DNA from: Pseudomonas gingeri
GTDB lineage: Bacteria > Pseudomonadota > Gammaproteobacteria > Pseudomonadales > Pseudomonadaceae
Assembly: GCF_013386165.1 (NCBI RefSeq)
Contig: NZ_JACAOS010000001.1
Location: forward strand, 747,965 to 811,964
Length of the DNA: 64,000 nucleotides
Direction: 5' to 3'
In this document: piece by piece, positions 7,855-17,904 of the stretch
How the letters are laid out: every line of letters begins with the position of its first letter
Position numbering within the stretch: the first letter of the stretch is position 1
The notes under the pieces: generated by a model
Told to the model about the DNA's origin: nothing
The model's input: only the letters and a program-made list of their open reading frames with translations
Databases searched by the model: none
Made by a program: the position numbers and the translations under genes

Positions 7855-9201
7855 ATGTCTAAATTTCGACGACCTGAACAACTCGACTTACTGCCCTATA
7901 TAGCGAAATGGCTTGCGCTCGCTGGCCTAGTAGCTCTTTTGGCAGGCTCTGCTTCTGCGTTATTCCTCCTTTCCTTGGATCATGCCACCCAGTGGCGAGA
8001 AACCCATCCTTGGGTGATCTGGCTCCTGCCAGTGGCTGGCTTCGCCGTGGGACTTGCGTATCACTTGATAGGCAAACCCGTTGATGCCGGAAACAACCTG
8101 ATCATCGATGAGATCCATGATCCTAAGAAGATAGTGCCTTTGCGCATGGTGCCGATGGTGCTGATCGGAACCGTGGTTTCCCACCTCTTCGGTGCATCTG
8201 TGGGACGTGAGGGTACGGCGGTGCAGATGGGCGGCGCCCTTGCCGATCAACTGACGCATGTCTTCCGTCTACGCCGCGAAGACCGTCGGGTGATTCTGAT
8301 GGCTGGCATCAGCGCTGGTTTTGCGTCCGTCTTCGGCACCCCCCTCGCTGGAGCTTTGTTTGGACTTGAAGTGTTGGCCATTGGACGTATGCGTTACGAC
8401 GCGCTTTTCCCTTGTGTGGTTGCGGCGATCGTTGCTGACCAGGTGGGACAAGCCTGGGGAGTGGTTCACACACATTACGTCATTGGCGAAGTGGTGCCGG
8501 TGCAGCTCTGGAGCGTTATGGCTGTGGTAGCCGCTGGGATTGTCTTCGGCCTTACAGGCCTGCTATTCGCGACAGCGACCCACAAGCTCGGGGCCTTCGT
8601 TAAGCGGCTTATCACCTATTCACCATTAAGACCCTTCGCCGGTGGCCTGCTGATCGCAGTCGCAGTGTGGGGGCTCGGTAGTAACCATTACATCGACGTC
8701 GATAAGTACATCGGACTGGGCATTCCGAGCATCGTCCAATCCTTTCAAATGCCAATGGCTCCGTGGGATTGGCTCGAAAAAATGGTGTTCACCGTTGTCT
8801 CCCTGGGTACTGGATTCAAGGGCGGCGAAGTCACTCCGCTGTTTTACATCGGCGCCACTTTGGGGAATGCGCTGGCTCCCCTCTTGCACCTTCCCTTCGG
8901 CATGCTGGCTGGTATCGGCTTTGTCGCCGTCTTTGCCGGTGCAGCTAATACACCACTGGCAACCATCGTCATGGCCATGGAGCTCTTCGGGCCCGAAATT
9001 GCTCCGCTTGCAGCCATTGCCTGTATCGCCAGTTATCTCGTATCCGGACATACCGGGATCTATCACGCCCAGCGCGTCGGTCACAGCAAGCATCACCGTC
9101 CTCTTCCGGACGAGATTCGGCTCTCTGATATCAAGCAATTTCATGCTCAAACTGAATCCGCTAGCGAGCGGAAAGTGGCTCTTATGGGGGAAGAGAAATG
9201 A
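7855..9201 (+). CDS. CLC-F type fluoride/proton antiporter
   Basis: A CLC-family membrane protein of about 448 residues with many hydrophobic helices. It has the gating-glutamate motif GREGTA (E119), the helix-start AGISAGFASVFGTPLAG, the distal TGFKGGEVTPLFYIGA and AGAANTPLA. The first anion-binding motif reads GNNLI (79-83) rather than the GSGIP of chloride CLCs, as expected for a divergent subclass. CLC proteins directly downstream of a fluoride riboswitch belong to the CLC-F group, which exports fluoride in exchange for protons. ATG 7855 is the likely start (a TTG at 7819 is in frame). The stop overlaps the next start (ATGA), so the operon is coupled. Confidence 0.88.
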   Translation: MSKFRRPEQLDLLPYIAKWLALAGLVALLAGSASALFLLSLDHATQWRETHPWVIWLLPVAGFAVGLAYHLIGKPVDAGNNLIIDEIHDPKKIVPLRMVPMVLIGTVVSHLFGASVGREGTAVQMGGALADQLTHVFRLRREDRRVILMAGISAGFASVFGTPLAGALFGLEVLAIGRMRYDALFPCVVAAIVADQVGQAWGVVHTHYVIGEVVPVQLWSVMAVVAAGIVFGLTGLLFATATHKLGAFVKRLITYSPLRPFAGGLLIAVAVWGLGSNHYIDVDKYIGLGIPSIVQSFQMPMAPWDWLEKMVFTVVSLGTGFKGGEVTPLFYIGATLGNALAPLLHLPFGMLAGIGFVAVFAGAANTPLATIVMAMELFGPEIAPLAAIACIASYLVSGHTGIYHAQRVGHSKHHRPLPDEIRLSDIKQFHAQTESASERKVALMGEEK

Positions 9202-9563
9202 CCGAACATCGCCAAGATCGCCTGACAGCTTTGCAGCTCTATTTCCCTGGCGCTAGTCGGGCTCGAGTTACAAATTTCTGGCATCACCTAAGTGCGCCCG
9301 CGCTTGCCCAACACCTTCTTAACGTCGCGCAAAAAGCCAAGATTGAGCAGGTCATGCTCAAACCGATTTCTGCAGGTTATTTGCCGGGACATCGCATTTC
9401 CCATCATCACCCGGAGCTTGGTGATATGAATCATCCCCAGTGTCTGGAATTGCTGGATACAGAGGGCAAGCTGCGCACCTTCCTGCGCGACCACGCTGAC
9501 GAGTTGTGCAAGGTGCGAGCAGTTCTTCTCTTATGCGAGTTACCGCTCAGTGAGGCCTTGTAA
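9198..9563 (+). CDS. hypothetical protein in the fluoride operon
   Basis: A 121-residue soluble protein starting in an ATGA overlap with the antiporter gene. The middle (LAQHLLNVAQKAKIEQVML ... GHRISHHH) and the end (CKVRAVLLLCELPL) have the strand-helix-loop rhythm of small PII-like or DUF190-like proteins, and a cluster of histidines (HRISHHHPE, about residues 70-78) could bind metal. That relationship is an inference from pattern, not a recognised family. Its coupling to the CLC gene argues for a role in fluoride response or regulation of the transporter. Confidence 0.7.
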   Translation: MTEHRQDRLTALQLYFPGASRARVTNFWHHLSAPALAQHLLNVAQKAKIEQVMLKPISAGYLPGHRISHHHPELGDMNHPQCLELLDTEGKLRTFLRDHADELCKVRAVLLLCELPLSEAL

Positions 9564-9646
9564 TTCAGTTCTAAGAAACAGTTCGCAAATGAAGAGGCTT
9601 GGCCGACCAGGCGTTGGTCGGTCTCGCCACATTAGAGGATGTTGCC

Positions 9647-9970
9647 ATGAATGGCTTTCAACTGACGTTTTTCACTGAGCAGAGTACCAACTACCAGCAC
9701 CTTCCACTGGGAGAGTGGTTGGTCGAGTTCGCCAAGCGAGAGGGTGTGCTGGGTGCGACGTTAGTGAGCGGTACGGAGGGGTTGGATCATTTGGGACATT
9801 TGCATACCGCACATTTCCTCAGCGGTGCCGATCATCCCGTCACGGTGACGATATCCACTGATGAACCTGGGTGCGACAAGTTGCTGGAGGCATTAGCCAA
9901 GGAGTCGTTTTCGCTGAGCTATATCAAATTGCCCATTGAGTACGGTCGAGTCGGCCAAGCGGAAAACTAA
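9647..9970 (+). CDS. DUF190 family protein (PII-like), second paralog
   Basis: A 107-residue DUF190 protein alignable over its full length with the one at 7282-7605: shared FxxxFFTxQ start, LGxW(I/L)VxxAK, GATLxxGxEGxxHxGxLHxxHF, and the C-terminal SxxYIKxPIExGxVG. ATG 9647 has AGAGGA 7-12 bases upstream. Keeping two diverged copies in one fluoride island, one following FluC and one following CLC-F, suggests each may serve its own transporter, or that they form hetero-oligomers. Both ideas are inference. Confidence 0.83.
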   Translation: MNGFQLTFFTEQSTNYQHLPLGEWLVEFAKREGVLGATLVSGTEGLDHLGHLHTAHFLSGADHPVTVTISTDEPGCDKLLEALAKESFSLSYIKLPIEYGRVGQAEN

Positions 9971-10011
9971 AACACACCGTTTTGGACAGCTAACAAAAAA
10001 GGATAAACGCC

Positions 10012-10278
10012 ATGTACCGAGTTTATAACCTGCGTCCACAACCTGCTCCCGCTGGCTGGGCTCGTACCAACAGGCCGCTCCTCGTAGGACTGATTTTTTG
10101 GTCAATTTTTCTGGCGGGGATTGCAGGCAGCCAAAGGGTCTCCAGCGAGGGGTGGTACATCGTGACCTCCCTCGAAGGCGCCTTAGTAACGATGCGCATG
10201 CCCAGTGAGAAGTCCTGCAAGGCCGACTTAGCCCACACCTGCGTGCCGGGCTACGAGCTGAGAGCACAGCAACGTTGA
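10012..10278 (+). CDS. small membrane protein, unknown
   Basis: An 88-residue protein with one hydrophobic segment (PLLVGLIFWSIFLAGIAG, about residues 23-40) and a soluble tail containing two cysteines (SCKADLAHTC) that could form a disulfide outside the membrane. AAGGA eight to ten bases ahead of the ATG supports the start. It lies between the second DUF190 gene and another small membrane protein, on the same strand as the fluoride genes, and is probably co-transcribed. No known family is recognised. Confidence 0.6.
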   Translation: MYRVYNLRPQPAPAGWARTNRPLLVGLIFWSIFLAGIAGSQRVSSEGWYIVTSLEGALVTMRMPSEKSCKADLAHTCVPGYELRAQQR

Positions 10279-10381
10279 GCGTAATGAGCGCGATGGCGGT
10301 GGGTAATCCAAAGATGAGATTGCGAAATGGAACTCACCGACGTCGGCTCATAAAAACCACTTTAGAAAATTAGGAGACCAC

Positions 10382-10723
10382 ATGAGCTCAGTGATGCTGA
10401 GCAGCGTATTCGGGCTTGTGATGGGTAAGTTTTTTACAGGATCAGTCTATGAATTCGCCGTGCTGTTCATCGTAAGCATTGGCGTGTCGTTGCTGACCTT
10501 TCATCTGCTCAATCAAAGGCGGGCCAGGCTACAAGCCCAGACTGCGTACTGCTGCTCCGTGATGGTTGCGTCAAACCAAATGCTGGAGCTTTTCCAGATG
10601 GCAAAGGAAGGGCAGTTCATGCCCTTGGTGGGAGAGATTCCTGAACTAATTATTGGAGGCTTCTTGGTTCCCGCAATTGCGGTGTCGGCAGTGCAGCTGT
10701 TCAGGATACTCATGGAGAGCTGA
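10382..10723 (+). CDS. small membrane protein, unknown
   Basis: A 113-residue protein with a long hydrophobic stretch (about residues 22-42, FAVLFIVSIGVSLLTF) followed by a basic segment (NQRRARLQAQ), a helical middle with a cysteine pair (YCCS) and a second hydrophobic segment near the C-terminus (GGFLVPAIAVSAVQLF). AGGAG at 10373-10377 precedes the ATG. It belongs to the fluoride gene run by position and strand. Function unknown. Confidence 0.65.
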   Translation: MSSVMLSSVFGLVMGKFFTGSVYEFAVLFIVSIGVSLLTFHLLNQRRARLQAQTAYCCSVMVASNQMLELFQMAKEGQFMPLVGEIPELIIGGFLVPAIAVSAVQLFRILMES

Positions 10724-10766
10724 CGTCCGACATAGAGGTCTCTCAACGGATTCACGTGGTTAATGA

Positions 10767-12080
<1,314 letters not shown>

Positions 12081-12125
12081 TATCCACCGATTTGAGGCCA
12101 ACCAGTTTGAAACGAGAGATACGTA

Positions 12126-12332
12126 ATGACCCCGTCAGAGAAGCTAGTCGACTGGAACAAGAGATGGAGAATCCAGAGCGGCATTGTCATTTGTCGAAAG
12201 TGCGCGGCGCAGCAGCCCGAGACATTGAGTCATCAACCGTTCGCCCACGGCTCAGGCTGTGGTGAGGTCAGCTCGCAATTTTTGCAACCTTGGACTGACT
12301 TGGATGCGATCAGAAAGTCATTCGTCTTATAG
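12126..12332 (+). CDS. small cysteine-containing protein, unknown
   Basis: A 68-residue protein with CRKC (about residues 24-27) and a later HGSGC segment, which could form a small zinc-binding site. It starts 45 bp after the enolase stop, with GAGAG six bases or more upstream of ATG, in the same direction as its neighbours. Size and isolated position leave some doubt that it is translated. No family recognised. Confidence 0.5.
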   Translation: MTPSEKLVDWNKRWRIQSGIVICRKCAAQQPETLSHQPFAHGSGCGEVSSQFLQPWTDLDAIRKSFVL

Positions 12333-12431
12333 CCGGTAAATCTGTTGGTTTGGTCAGCGAAAAAAATCGAATCACGTGTATCCGTTGGCAAAAACGTCAG
12401 CGGCCTTAGCCTTTCATAGAAGCTTGGAGAT

Positions 12432-12968
12432 ATGAGCATGAGCTACACGGACATTCCAGCTGGTAACGCCATCCCCGATGACTTTTTCACCGTTATCGAG
12501 ATTCCCGCAAACCACTCTCCGATCAAGTACGAGGTGGACAAGCCAAGCGGGCAGATTTTCGTCGACCGCTTCCTCAGTACGCCGATGTTCTACCCGGCCA
12601 ACTACGGGTTCATTCCAAATACGCTGAGCGATGACGGCGATCCTCTCGACGTTCTGGTGATTTGCCCTTACCCGGTATCGCCTGGCGTTGTCATCCGCAG
12701 TCGCCCGGTTGGTGTGATGTACATGACTGACGAAGCCGGAGCGGATGCCAAAGTGATCGCAGTACCTCATGAAAAACTCAGCTCGATGTACAGCGACGTC
12801 AAGGAATGCTCAGACCTCCCTGCGTTACTCCTCGCACAGATCCAGCACTTCTTCGAAAACTACAAGGCATTGGAGCCGGGCAAGTGGGTGAAGATGGGCC
12901 GTTGGGGGAGCGCGGACGAAGCGCGGGAAGAGATTCGCAAGTCGGTCGCGGCGTACATTCCGAAATAA
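12432..12968 (+). CDS. ppa: inorganic pyrophosphatase, family I
   Basis: A 178-residue soluble pyrophosphatase. The family signature [10 protein letters not shown] (about residues 67-76) supplies the metal-binding aspartates, preceded by YPANYGFIP and followed by [13 protein letters not shown] and KWVKMGRWG near the C-terminus. It hydrolyses pyrophosphate from biosynthetic reactions with magnesium. Like enolase it is strongly inhibited by fluoride, and its presence here supports the interpretation of the region as a fluoride-tolerance island carrying spare target enzymes. GGAG precedes the ATG; an in-frame ATG six bases later is also possible. Confidence 0.94.
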   Translation: MSMSYTDIPAGNAIPDDFFTVIEIPANHSPIKYEVDKPSGQIFVDRFLSTPMFYPANYGFIPNTLSDDGDPLDVLVICPYPVSPGVVIRSRPVGVMYMTDEAGADAKVIAVPHEKLSSMYSDVKECSDLPALLLAQIQHFFENYKALEPGKWVKMGRWGSADEAREEIRKSVAAYIPK

Positions 12969-13077
12969 GTCATCCGCCAAATTGACTGCGTCAGCCGGGA
13001 GTAGGTACTGAGGGGCAAGTGATTTGCGATTGGCCTCTCAGTCGCTCGCAACATCAAATGTTCAGGGAAACACTCGC

Positions 13078-13503
13078 ATGGAAAAATGGGTGGCTTATGC
13101 CTTCATCTCAATGTTTTTTGCCGGGTTTACTTCTGTGATCGCCAAGATGGGACTCGCAGGGATTTCAGCTGAGCTTGGTCTAACAGTTCGCACCCTGTTC
13201 GTGTGTGCCTTTGTACTCGTATTCGCAGCCTGGGCTGTTCCGACACAGGAAGTGACCAGCATCACAAGCCGAAATCTGTATTGGCTAGGACTGTCTGGCG
13301 TTACCACTGCCTTGTCGTGGATCTTCTACTACAAGGCACTCAAGGTCGGGGATGTCGCCACCGTGGCACTGATCGATAAAGGTAGCGTGGTCGTTGCCAT
13401 GCTGCTCGCCGGTCTGGTGCTTCGAGAGGTCATCACAGTTCGCATGATCGCCGGTGCAGGTCTGATCGTAGCAGGGCTGCTGGTCATCGCCAAAAAGCCG
13501 TAG
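13078..13503 (+). CDS. EamA/DMT-family membrane protein
   Basis: A 141-residue integral membrane protein with about five hydrophobic helices and the single EamA domain seen in short bacterial drug/metabolite-transporter proteins (motifs WIFYYKALKVGDVA and a final GAGLIVAGLLVIAKK). I chose the ATG at 13078; an upstream in-frame start at 13024 lacks a good ribosome binding site and would add a non-hydrophobic leader. Such half-size EamA proteins usually dimerise. It is the last gene of the plus-strand fluoride block; whether it moves fluoride, another ion or a metabolite cannot be told. Confidence 0.8.
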   Translation: MEKWVAYAFISMFFAGFTSVIAKMGLAGISAELGLTVRTLFVCAFVLVFAAWAVPTQEVTSITSRNLYWLGLSGVTTALSWIFYYKALKVGDVATVALIDKGSVVVAMLLAGLVLREVITVRMIAGAGLIVAGLLVIAKKP

Positions 13504-13958
13504 GTTCTCAAGCATTCAATTTTGGGCTGTCAGACACAGCGCGCGCTCCAGTCACGCGAGATCCCAAGCGCTGAGGATGGAAACCATCCATACGAAGTCC
13601 AGCGAGTAAAAAATTTGGGTAATGAGTCGCAGGTGTCACGGCTCTGTGGGCGGGTGTACCGCCATGGATCACTCATCAATTTTGAATCGGTACTAGTTTC
13701 GTACGCCTCGGAATGACTGCTTCTGGCCGATTTTTGCCTGTCGCCACCGTTTGCTTTAGGTCGAGTCTAGCCAGTCATGGAGCTCATGTGCACTGGTCAA
13801 GTCGAATGCAAACGACTGGTCAAGTCGAATGCAAATGGGTGGTCAAGTCCATGCAATTACTCAGGGCCGCTGTTCGGTGTGCCTAGCTGATCATAAGTGG
13901 CAAATTCGAGTCTCTCCACTGCCAAAGTTCGCACCTGGCAGGCTTGGTTGAGAGGCTT
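13504..13958. other. junction region between fluoride island and conjugation operon
   Basis: No gene is supported. The region contains a Pseudomonas-type intergenic repeat (GGCCGATTTTTGCC near 13726), and a set of IS21-like terminal repeats at 13793-13856. It separates the plus-strand cargo from the convergent minus-strand transfer operon. Confidence 0.5.
13793..13856. repeat. tandem IS-terminal repeats (IS21-like end remnant)
   Basis: CTGGTCAAGTCGAATGCAAA occurs at 13793-13812 and again at 13816-13835, followed by a shorter diverged copy TGGTCAAGTCCATGCAA at 13840-13856. Several ~20 bp tandem repeats near one end, recognised by the transposase, are characteristic of IS21-family termini. No istA/istB gene is adjacent, so this looks like a stranded end left after deletion. 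The IS21 label is inference from pattern. Confidence 0.5.
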
Positions 13959-14609
13959 TCAGCGAACAGCAGCGTTGTTGATATTGTTTGCAAGCCAATC
14001 AATCGCGGACAGCAGCGTGACCCCGTCTGCCGGCCCCTCAAGCTTCACTGACTTGCCAGTTGTGTTGTCTCTGATCATCAAACTCGGGGTCGCTTCCACA
14101 CCAAGTGAGCTTGCTTCTCGGGCTTGCTGGTCAATGTGCAAGGCGACCTGCATGTCATTGACCGAACAGGACTCCAGCTCGCTGCTGTTGATACCGGCGA
14201 CGTCAAGATGGCCATCGAGTCCCTGGCCATTGCTGCGTGTCCGCTCGAAGGTCTGATCCACGGCCTGCCAGAATGCTGCCGGCCCGCCCAGTTTTCCGGC
14301 GCATTCGACACGTCGTGCCTCGCGTAAAGCAGCAGGGCCGTGAAACCCCAGTGGCAGGTGGTGCCACTTGAGGTTTACGTCTTTTTGCTGTTGCACCCAT
14401 GACTTCAGGCTTGGGGTGTAAGTTTTGCAGTAAGGACACTCCAGATCTGCAAACTCTGTAATGGTCCACCGGGCCTCCGCAGGGCCGTAAACCCACGGCC
14501 CTTCATGAGTTGGTGTCTGCACCAGGTTCCTGATTAAGGGGACGCTCGCGACCATCAGCCCTGCAAGAACAGCGACCGGAATGATTATGCGGGAGGGAAG
14601 CTGCCTCAT
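13959..14609 (-). CDS. DsbA-like thiol:disulfide protein of the ICE transfer system
   Basis: A 216-residue protein with one N-terminal hydrophobic anchor (residues 5-25) and a thioredoxin-fold domain carrying the redox pair CPYC (about residues 55-58) after ITEFADLE. It also has the cis-Pro region GVEATPSLMI. It is predicted to work in the periplasm, oxidising or isomerising disulfides of mating-channel proteins. The ATG overlaps the stop of the upstream gene (ATGA), so it is part of the transfer operon. DsbA-like proteins directly after the VirB4 ATPase are typical of PFGI-1/SPI-7-type ICEs. It is the last transfer gene before the cargo. Confidence 0.85.
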   Translation of the reverse strand: MRQLPSRIIIPVAVLAGLMVASVPLIRNLVQTPTHEGPWVYGPAEARWTITEFADLECPYCKTYTPSLKSWVQQQKDVNLKWHHLPLGFHGPAALREARRVECAGKLGGPAAFWQAVDQTFERTRSNGQGLDGHLDVAGINSSELESCSVNDMQVALHIDQQAREASSLGVEATPSLMIRDNTTGKSVKLEGPADGVTLLSAIDWLANNINNAAVR

Positions 14610-14905
14610 GCCGGCGCCCTGACGCATTTCGTCGGCGGTAGCAGTGCGTGTTTGCGCAAAGCTTCAATCAGCGAGGTCTCTGCCAGTTCGGGCTGGGGGT
14701 GGTGTCTGAACCATTCGTCCAGCACGAGCTTGAGTTGAGATTCGATATCACGCCGGTCCACGGCCCTCACCAATACCTGCTCCAGCTGCTCGATCAGCAC
14801 AGGCGCACACACTTTAAGGGTCTGCAGAGCGTCCTCCCCAGGCGTTTGAAGCAACTGGGTCAGGTTTTCAATCAAGTTCTGAGTCAGGGTATTCAGTGTT
14901 CTCAT
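14606..14905 (-). CDS. small ICE protein, unknown
   Basis: A 99-residue, helical, acidic-leucine-rich protein without membrane segment or signal peptide. It overlaps the end of the VirB4-like ATPase gene by four bases and the DsbA-like gene by four bases, so all three are translationally coupled. Small proteins occupy this position in related elements, but I cannot assign a family. Confidence 0.75.
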   Translation of the reverse strand: MRTLNTLTQNLIENLTQLLQTPGEDALQTLKVCAPVLIEQLEQVLVRAVDRRDIESQLKLVLDEWFRHHPQPELAETSLIEALRKHALLPPTKCVRAPA

Positions 14906-17904
14906 ACTTGGCGCTCCATGGCCGTCGTTTGCTCGGGGAAAGTGATGGTGTACGGCTCGATTCCGCGCATCCGATCGAGGTCGGCTGCGATCTTGATGGC
15001 GGCGCCCAACTCGTCGACGCCCAGCTCTTGCATCACGTCGTATCGTTGTTTTTTCTCTTCGGGCTCGGTCATGGCCAGGGCGAGATACAGGCTCGGAGGA
15101 ACTGCTCGGAACAGCACTTCCATGCTCTTCGATAGGATCACTCCCTCGGTGTATTTGCCGCTCTCCTTGCGGGCCGACAACATCAAGGACTTCTGAGCGG
15201 GTGTCAGTTCGCGGAACTTGGCAATTTTCTCCACTTCATCTGGAGGCATGTTCAAACAGATCCACCACTCGATCATGTTCAGCATCGGCGCCGCGGCCGG
15301 CGGAAGGTCGTCGACGTTCTGCGTGGCCAACCAGAACCACGCACCGAGCTTTCGCCACATCTTGGTGATCTTGACTGCGTAGGGTGATAGCAGTGGGTTC
15401 TTGGTGATGATGTGTCCTTCGTCAGTGAGCTTGACGATCGGACGCCCCTTGTACTGATCACGTTCGGCGATGTTATTCACTGTATTCAGCAGTGAGATGT
15501 AGGCGATCGACAACTGCGCGTTGTAGCCCTCTCGGGCATAGGTGGCCAGGTCAACAATGGTGATATCGGCCTCGGGCCACGGCGTGCCCTCTCGGTTGAA
15601 AATTTCACCATCGGCGCCCATACAGAACATTTCCATGGCTTCGGCCATTTCCAACATGCGGTTCCGACGCGCTTCAGGCATCCCCTCTGTCATACCCGCC
15701 GCCTGCAGCGCATCGCGAATATCTTGCGTTAAAACCGTACGCTCAGCCGCCACACAAGTTTTCGCAGCCGCGAGGATGCAGTGGCGGATAGCACTTCGAT
15801 CCGCTCGGGTGAGGCGTGCCTCTTCCTTTTCTTCGCCGCCAGTAATCATCAGGCGCGCAGCGATCTCCAGTTCGCCCAGGATGTCGCGTTGATCATCCTC
15901 CTGGCTCCCGTCTTGACTGGTGGTGTGCGCGTCTGAGGAGTCCACATCATCCGCGTCGAGGACTTTGATCTGATCCGGTGCTTGAACCAGGCGCGCTGCG
16001 TCCGCAAAAGGAGCCAGGCTGACGCCCGAGCCGGGTGAGAGCTTGATGCGATTGACTGTCAGGCCCAGGCGCTGCGCGAACTCACCGGTCAATCCGAAGC
16101 TGTTGCCGGCTTCAACGATGAAAAGGCGCGGCCGGTAAATAGCGATCAATTGGTTGATCAAATTATTCAAACTGGCGGACTTGCCAGAACCGGTCGGGCC
16201 GAACACGAATAGGTGTGCGTTCATCTGCCGATCCAGCTTGTTCAGTGGGTCGAAAGTCAGTGGGGCTCCGCCGCGGTTGAAAAAGGTGAGTCCTGGATGT
16301 CCCGTTCCTGTCGATCGTCCCCATACCGGCGCCAGGTTGGCGATATGCTGGGCAAACATCAGCTGGGTATACCACTGAAGTGCTCGGCGTTCATTGGGGT
16401 CAAAATTTCCTGGAAGCCACCGCAGATAGGAGTTCAGGGGGGCGACTTCATTGATCGGGTCCACTGGCTCCATACCTGCACCCAGTAGTGCGTTGGCGAG
16501 CTGCAAGCTCCGTTCTTGCAGTTGAGCGTGATCCTGCCCCCGCAGATAGAAGGCTACGCTGCCCCGGTACAGCTTGTGCTTTCGCCCAAGGAACTCTCGT
16601 GCGGTCTTCACGTCTTCGCGGGTCAGGCTCGATGCTTGAGTATCACCGACGGCCTTGCGCGCCAAATTTTCCAGATGGCTCTCCAGTGTGTCCTGGGGGG
16701 TGATGATCAGTGTGATGCAGAGGATGGTGTCTTCCGGCATCTTGTCGAACAGCGCATTGAGTGCATCCCCACCCTTGCGGGTCTCTCCGGTGATGTGCCC
16801 GGTCTTGGGGGGCTCTCTCAATCGATCAAGCATGACTACCCGGTGTGGGAGACCGTCGAAGTACCAGAGCCCCGTGTCGGTGTCCGACAGTGGTTCGCGG
16901 TAGCACAGGTTTTGCGAGAAGTCTGTGCCGCTGGCCAGCGGCAGTTCGCCTTCCTCTGTCGCCGGGGCCTCTTTGCATACTGTCTCGTAGAACCGACGGA
17001 TGTCTGCGTCTGAGGGGCCAAGATGGTCTGGACGAGGGTTGAACCAGTGGATAAGCCAATGGCGGATGGCATGACCATCCATGCGTTTGGTCCTGATGCC
17101 GGCGTTCGCCAGGCCGCCCACCAGGCGATCGCAAATTACCTTCAGGTAAGGACCTGGAGCCTGGCCGCGAACGTCTGCGTTATTGCCCTTGGTGCGTCGA
17201 TAGACGACGAGTCGCACGCGGCGCTGCTGGCCTCTCCAGGGGAGCTGACTGACCTTTGTGTCTTCGAACAGACCACCAGGTTTGGAAATGGCCTCCAGGT
17301 GCTGTTTCATCAGCTTCAAGTAGAGCTCAGTAAATGCGCTGCCCCTGGCCCGTGGATGAATGTAGTTGTGCAATTGCTGCAGGTAATCGTCCCAACTGGT
17401 CTCGTCCTGGGCGTAGAGTTGCACGACCCACGGTGAGGTCTCCAGCTCATCACATGAGTCCTGCAGGGCGTTCTCCAACGCATCGCGGGCCTTGCGTAAC
17501 CAGGCGGGATCTCGTCCTTCGGTCCCGATGGGTGTCAGCTCGAAGAATGCGGCGCGGGAAACACCGTCCTCGAGGAGCATGGCTTTTTCCTCGGGTAGGT
17601 AGTCTACCCAGGGCAGCAGGTCCACGAACGAGGGATTGACCTCATACATCCGAGCCACATCGGCGGTCGTCGCCGGCTTTTTTTTCGGATTCCGCCAGTC
17701 ATCTGGAGATGGGATGCCCAGGGCGGAGAGACGCTTAAAGTAGCGTTCGGTGATGGCTTCAAACGACTCCGCCGCTGGCGTCTCGTGAGCCGCCTCTTCA
17801 TTGGTGGCGAATGGGATCTCATGGCTGTCGGTTTCACCCGATTGAAGGCCAGGCTCTACTCGGTTTTGGCCCCGGTGTGCTTTGTAGCGTTCGAACAGCC
17901 CCAT
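14902..17904 (-). CDS. conjugative transfer ATPase, VirB4/TraC type (PFL_4706, TIGR03744 family)
   Basis: A 1000-residue cytoplasmic ATPase that powers assembly of the type IV secretion channel. Walker A GPTGSGKSA lies near residue 566 and Walker B LTDEGH near 825, followed by the LATQNVDDLP segment typical of VirB4 proteins. Length and the N-terminal region (about 1-450) fit the PFL_4706 family of integrative elements. It is embedded in a minus-strand operon, abutting the lipoprotein gene upstream (stop and start adjacent) and overlapping the next gene downstream. No frameshift or missing motif is seen. Confidence 0.93.
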   Translation of the reverse strand: MGLFERYKAHRGQNRVEPGLQSGETDSHEIPFATNEEAAHETPAAESFEAITERYFKRLSALGIPSPDDWRNPKKKPATTADVARMYEVNPSFVDLLPWVDYLPEEKAMLLEDGVSRAAFFELTPIGTEGRDPAWLRKARDALENALQDSCDELETSPWVVQLYAQDETSWDDYLQQLHNYIHPRARGSAFTELYLKLMKQHLEAISKPGGLFEDTKVSQLPWRGQQRRVRLVVYRRTKGNNADVRGQAPGPYLKVICDRLVGGLANAGIRTKRMDGHAIRHWLIHWFNPRPDHLGPSDADIRRFYETVCKEAPATEEGELPLASGTDFSQNLCYREPLSDTDTGLWYFDGLPHRVVMLDRLREPPKTGHITGETRKGGDALNALFDKMPEDTILCITLIITPQDTLESHLENLARKAVGDTQASSLTREDVKTAREFLGRKHKLYRGSVAFYLRGQDHAQLQERSLQLANALLGAGMEPVDPINEVAPLNSYLRWLPGNFDPNERRALQWYTQLMFAQHIANLAPVWGRSTGTGHPGLTFFNRGGAPLTFDPLNKLDRQMNAHLFVFGPTGSGKSASLNNLINQLIAIYRPRLFIVEAGNSFGLTGEFAQRLGLTVNRIKLSPGSGVSLAPFADAARLVQAPDQIKVLDADDVDSSDAHTTSQDGSQEDDQRDILGELEIAARLMITGGEEKEEARLTRADRSAIRHCILAAAKTCVAAERTVLTQDIRDALQAAGMTEGMPEARRNRMLEMAEAMEMFCMGADGEIFNREGTPWPEADITIVDLATYAREGYNAQLSIAYISLLNTVNNIAERDQYKGRPIVKLTDEGHIITKNPLLSPYAVKITKMWRKLGAWFWLATQNVDDLPPAAAPMLNMIEWWICLNMPPDEVEKIAKFRELTPAQKSLMLSARKESGKYTEGVILSKSMEVLFRAVPPSLYLALAMTEPEEKKQRYDVMQELGVDELGAAIKIAADLDRMRGIEPYTITFPEQTTAMERQV

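Noticed and set aside
13504..13958. A possible tRNA or att site at the cargo/backbone junction
   Set aside because: No cloverleaf-forming sequence or direct repeat of tRNA 3' end type could be seen; the repeats there resemble IS ends instead.
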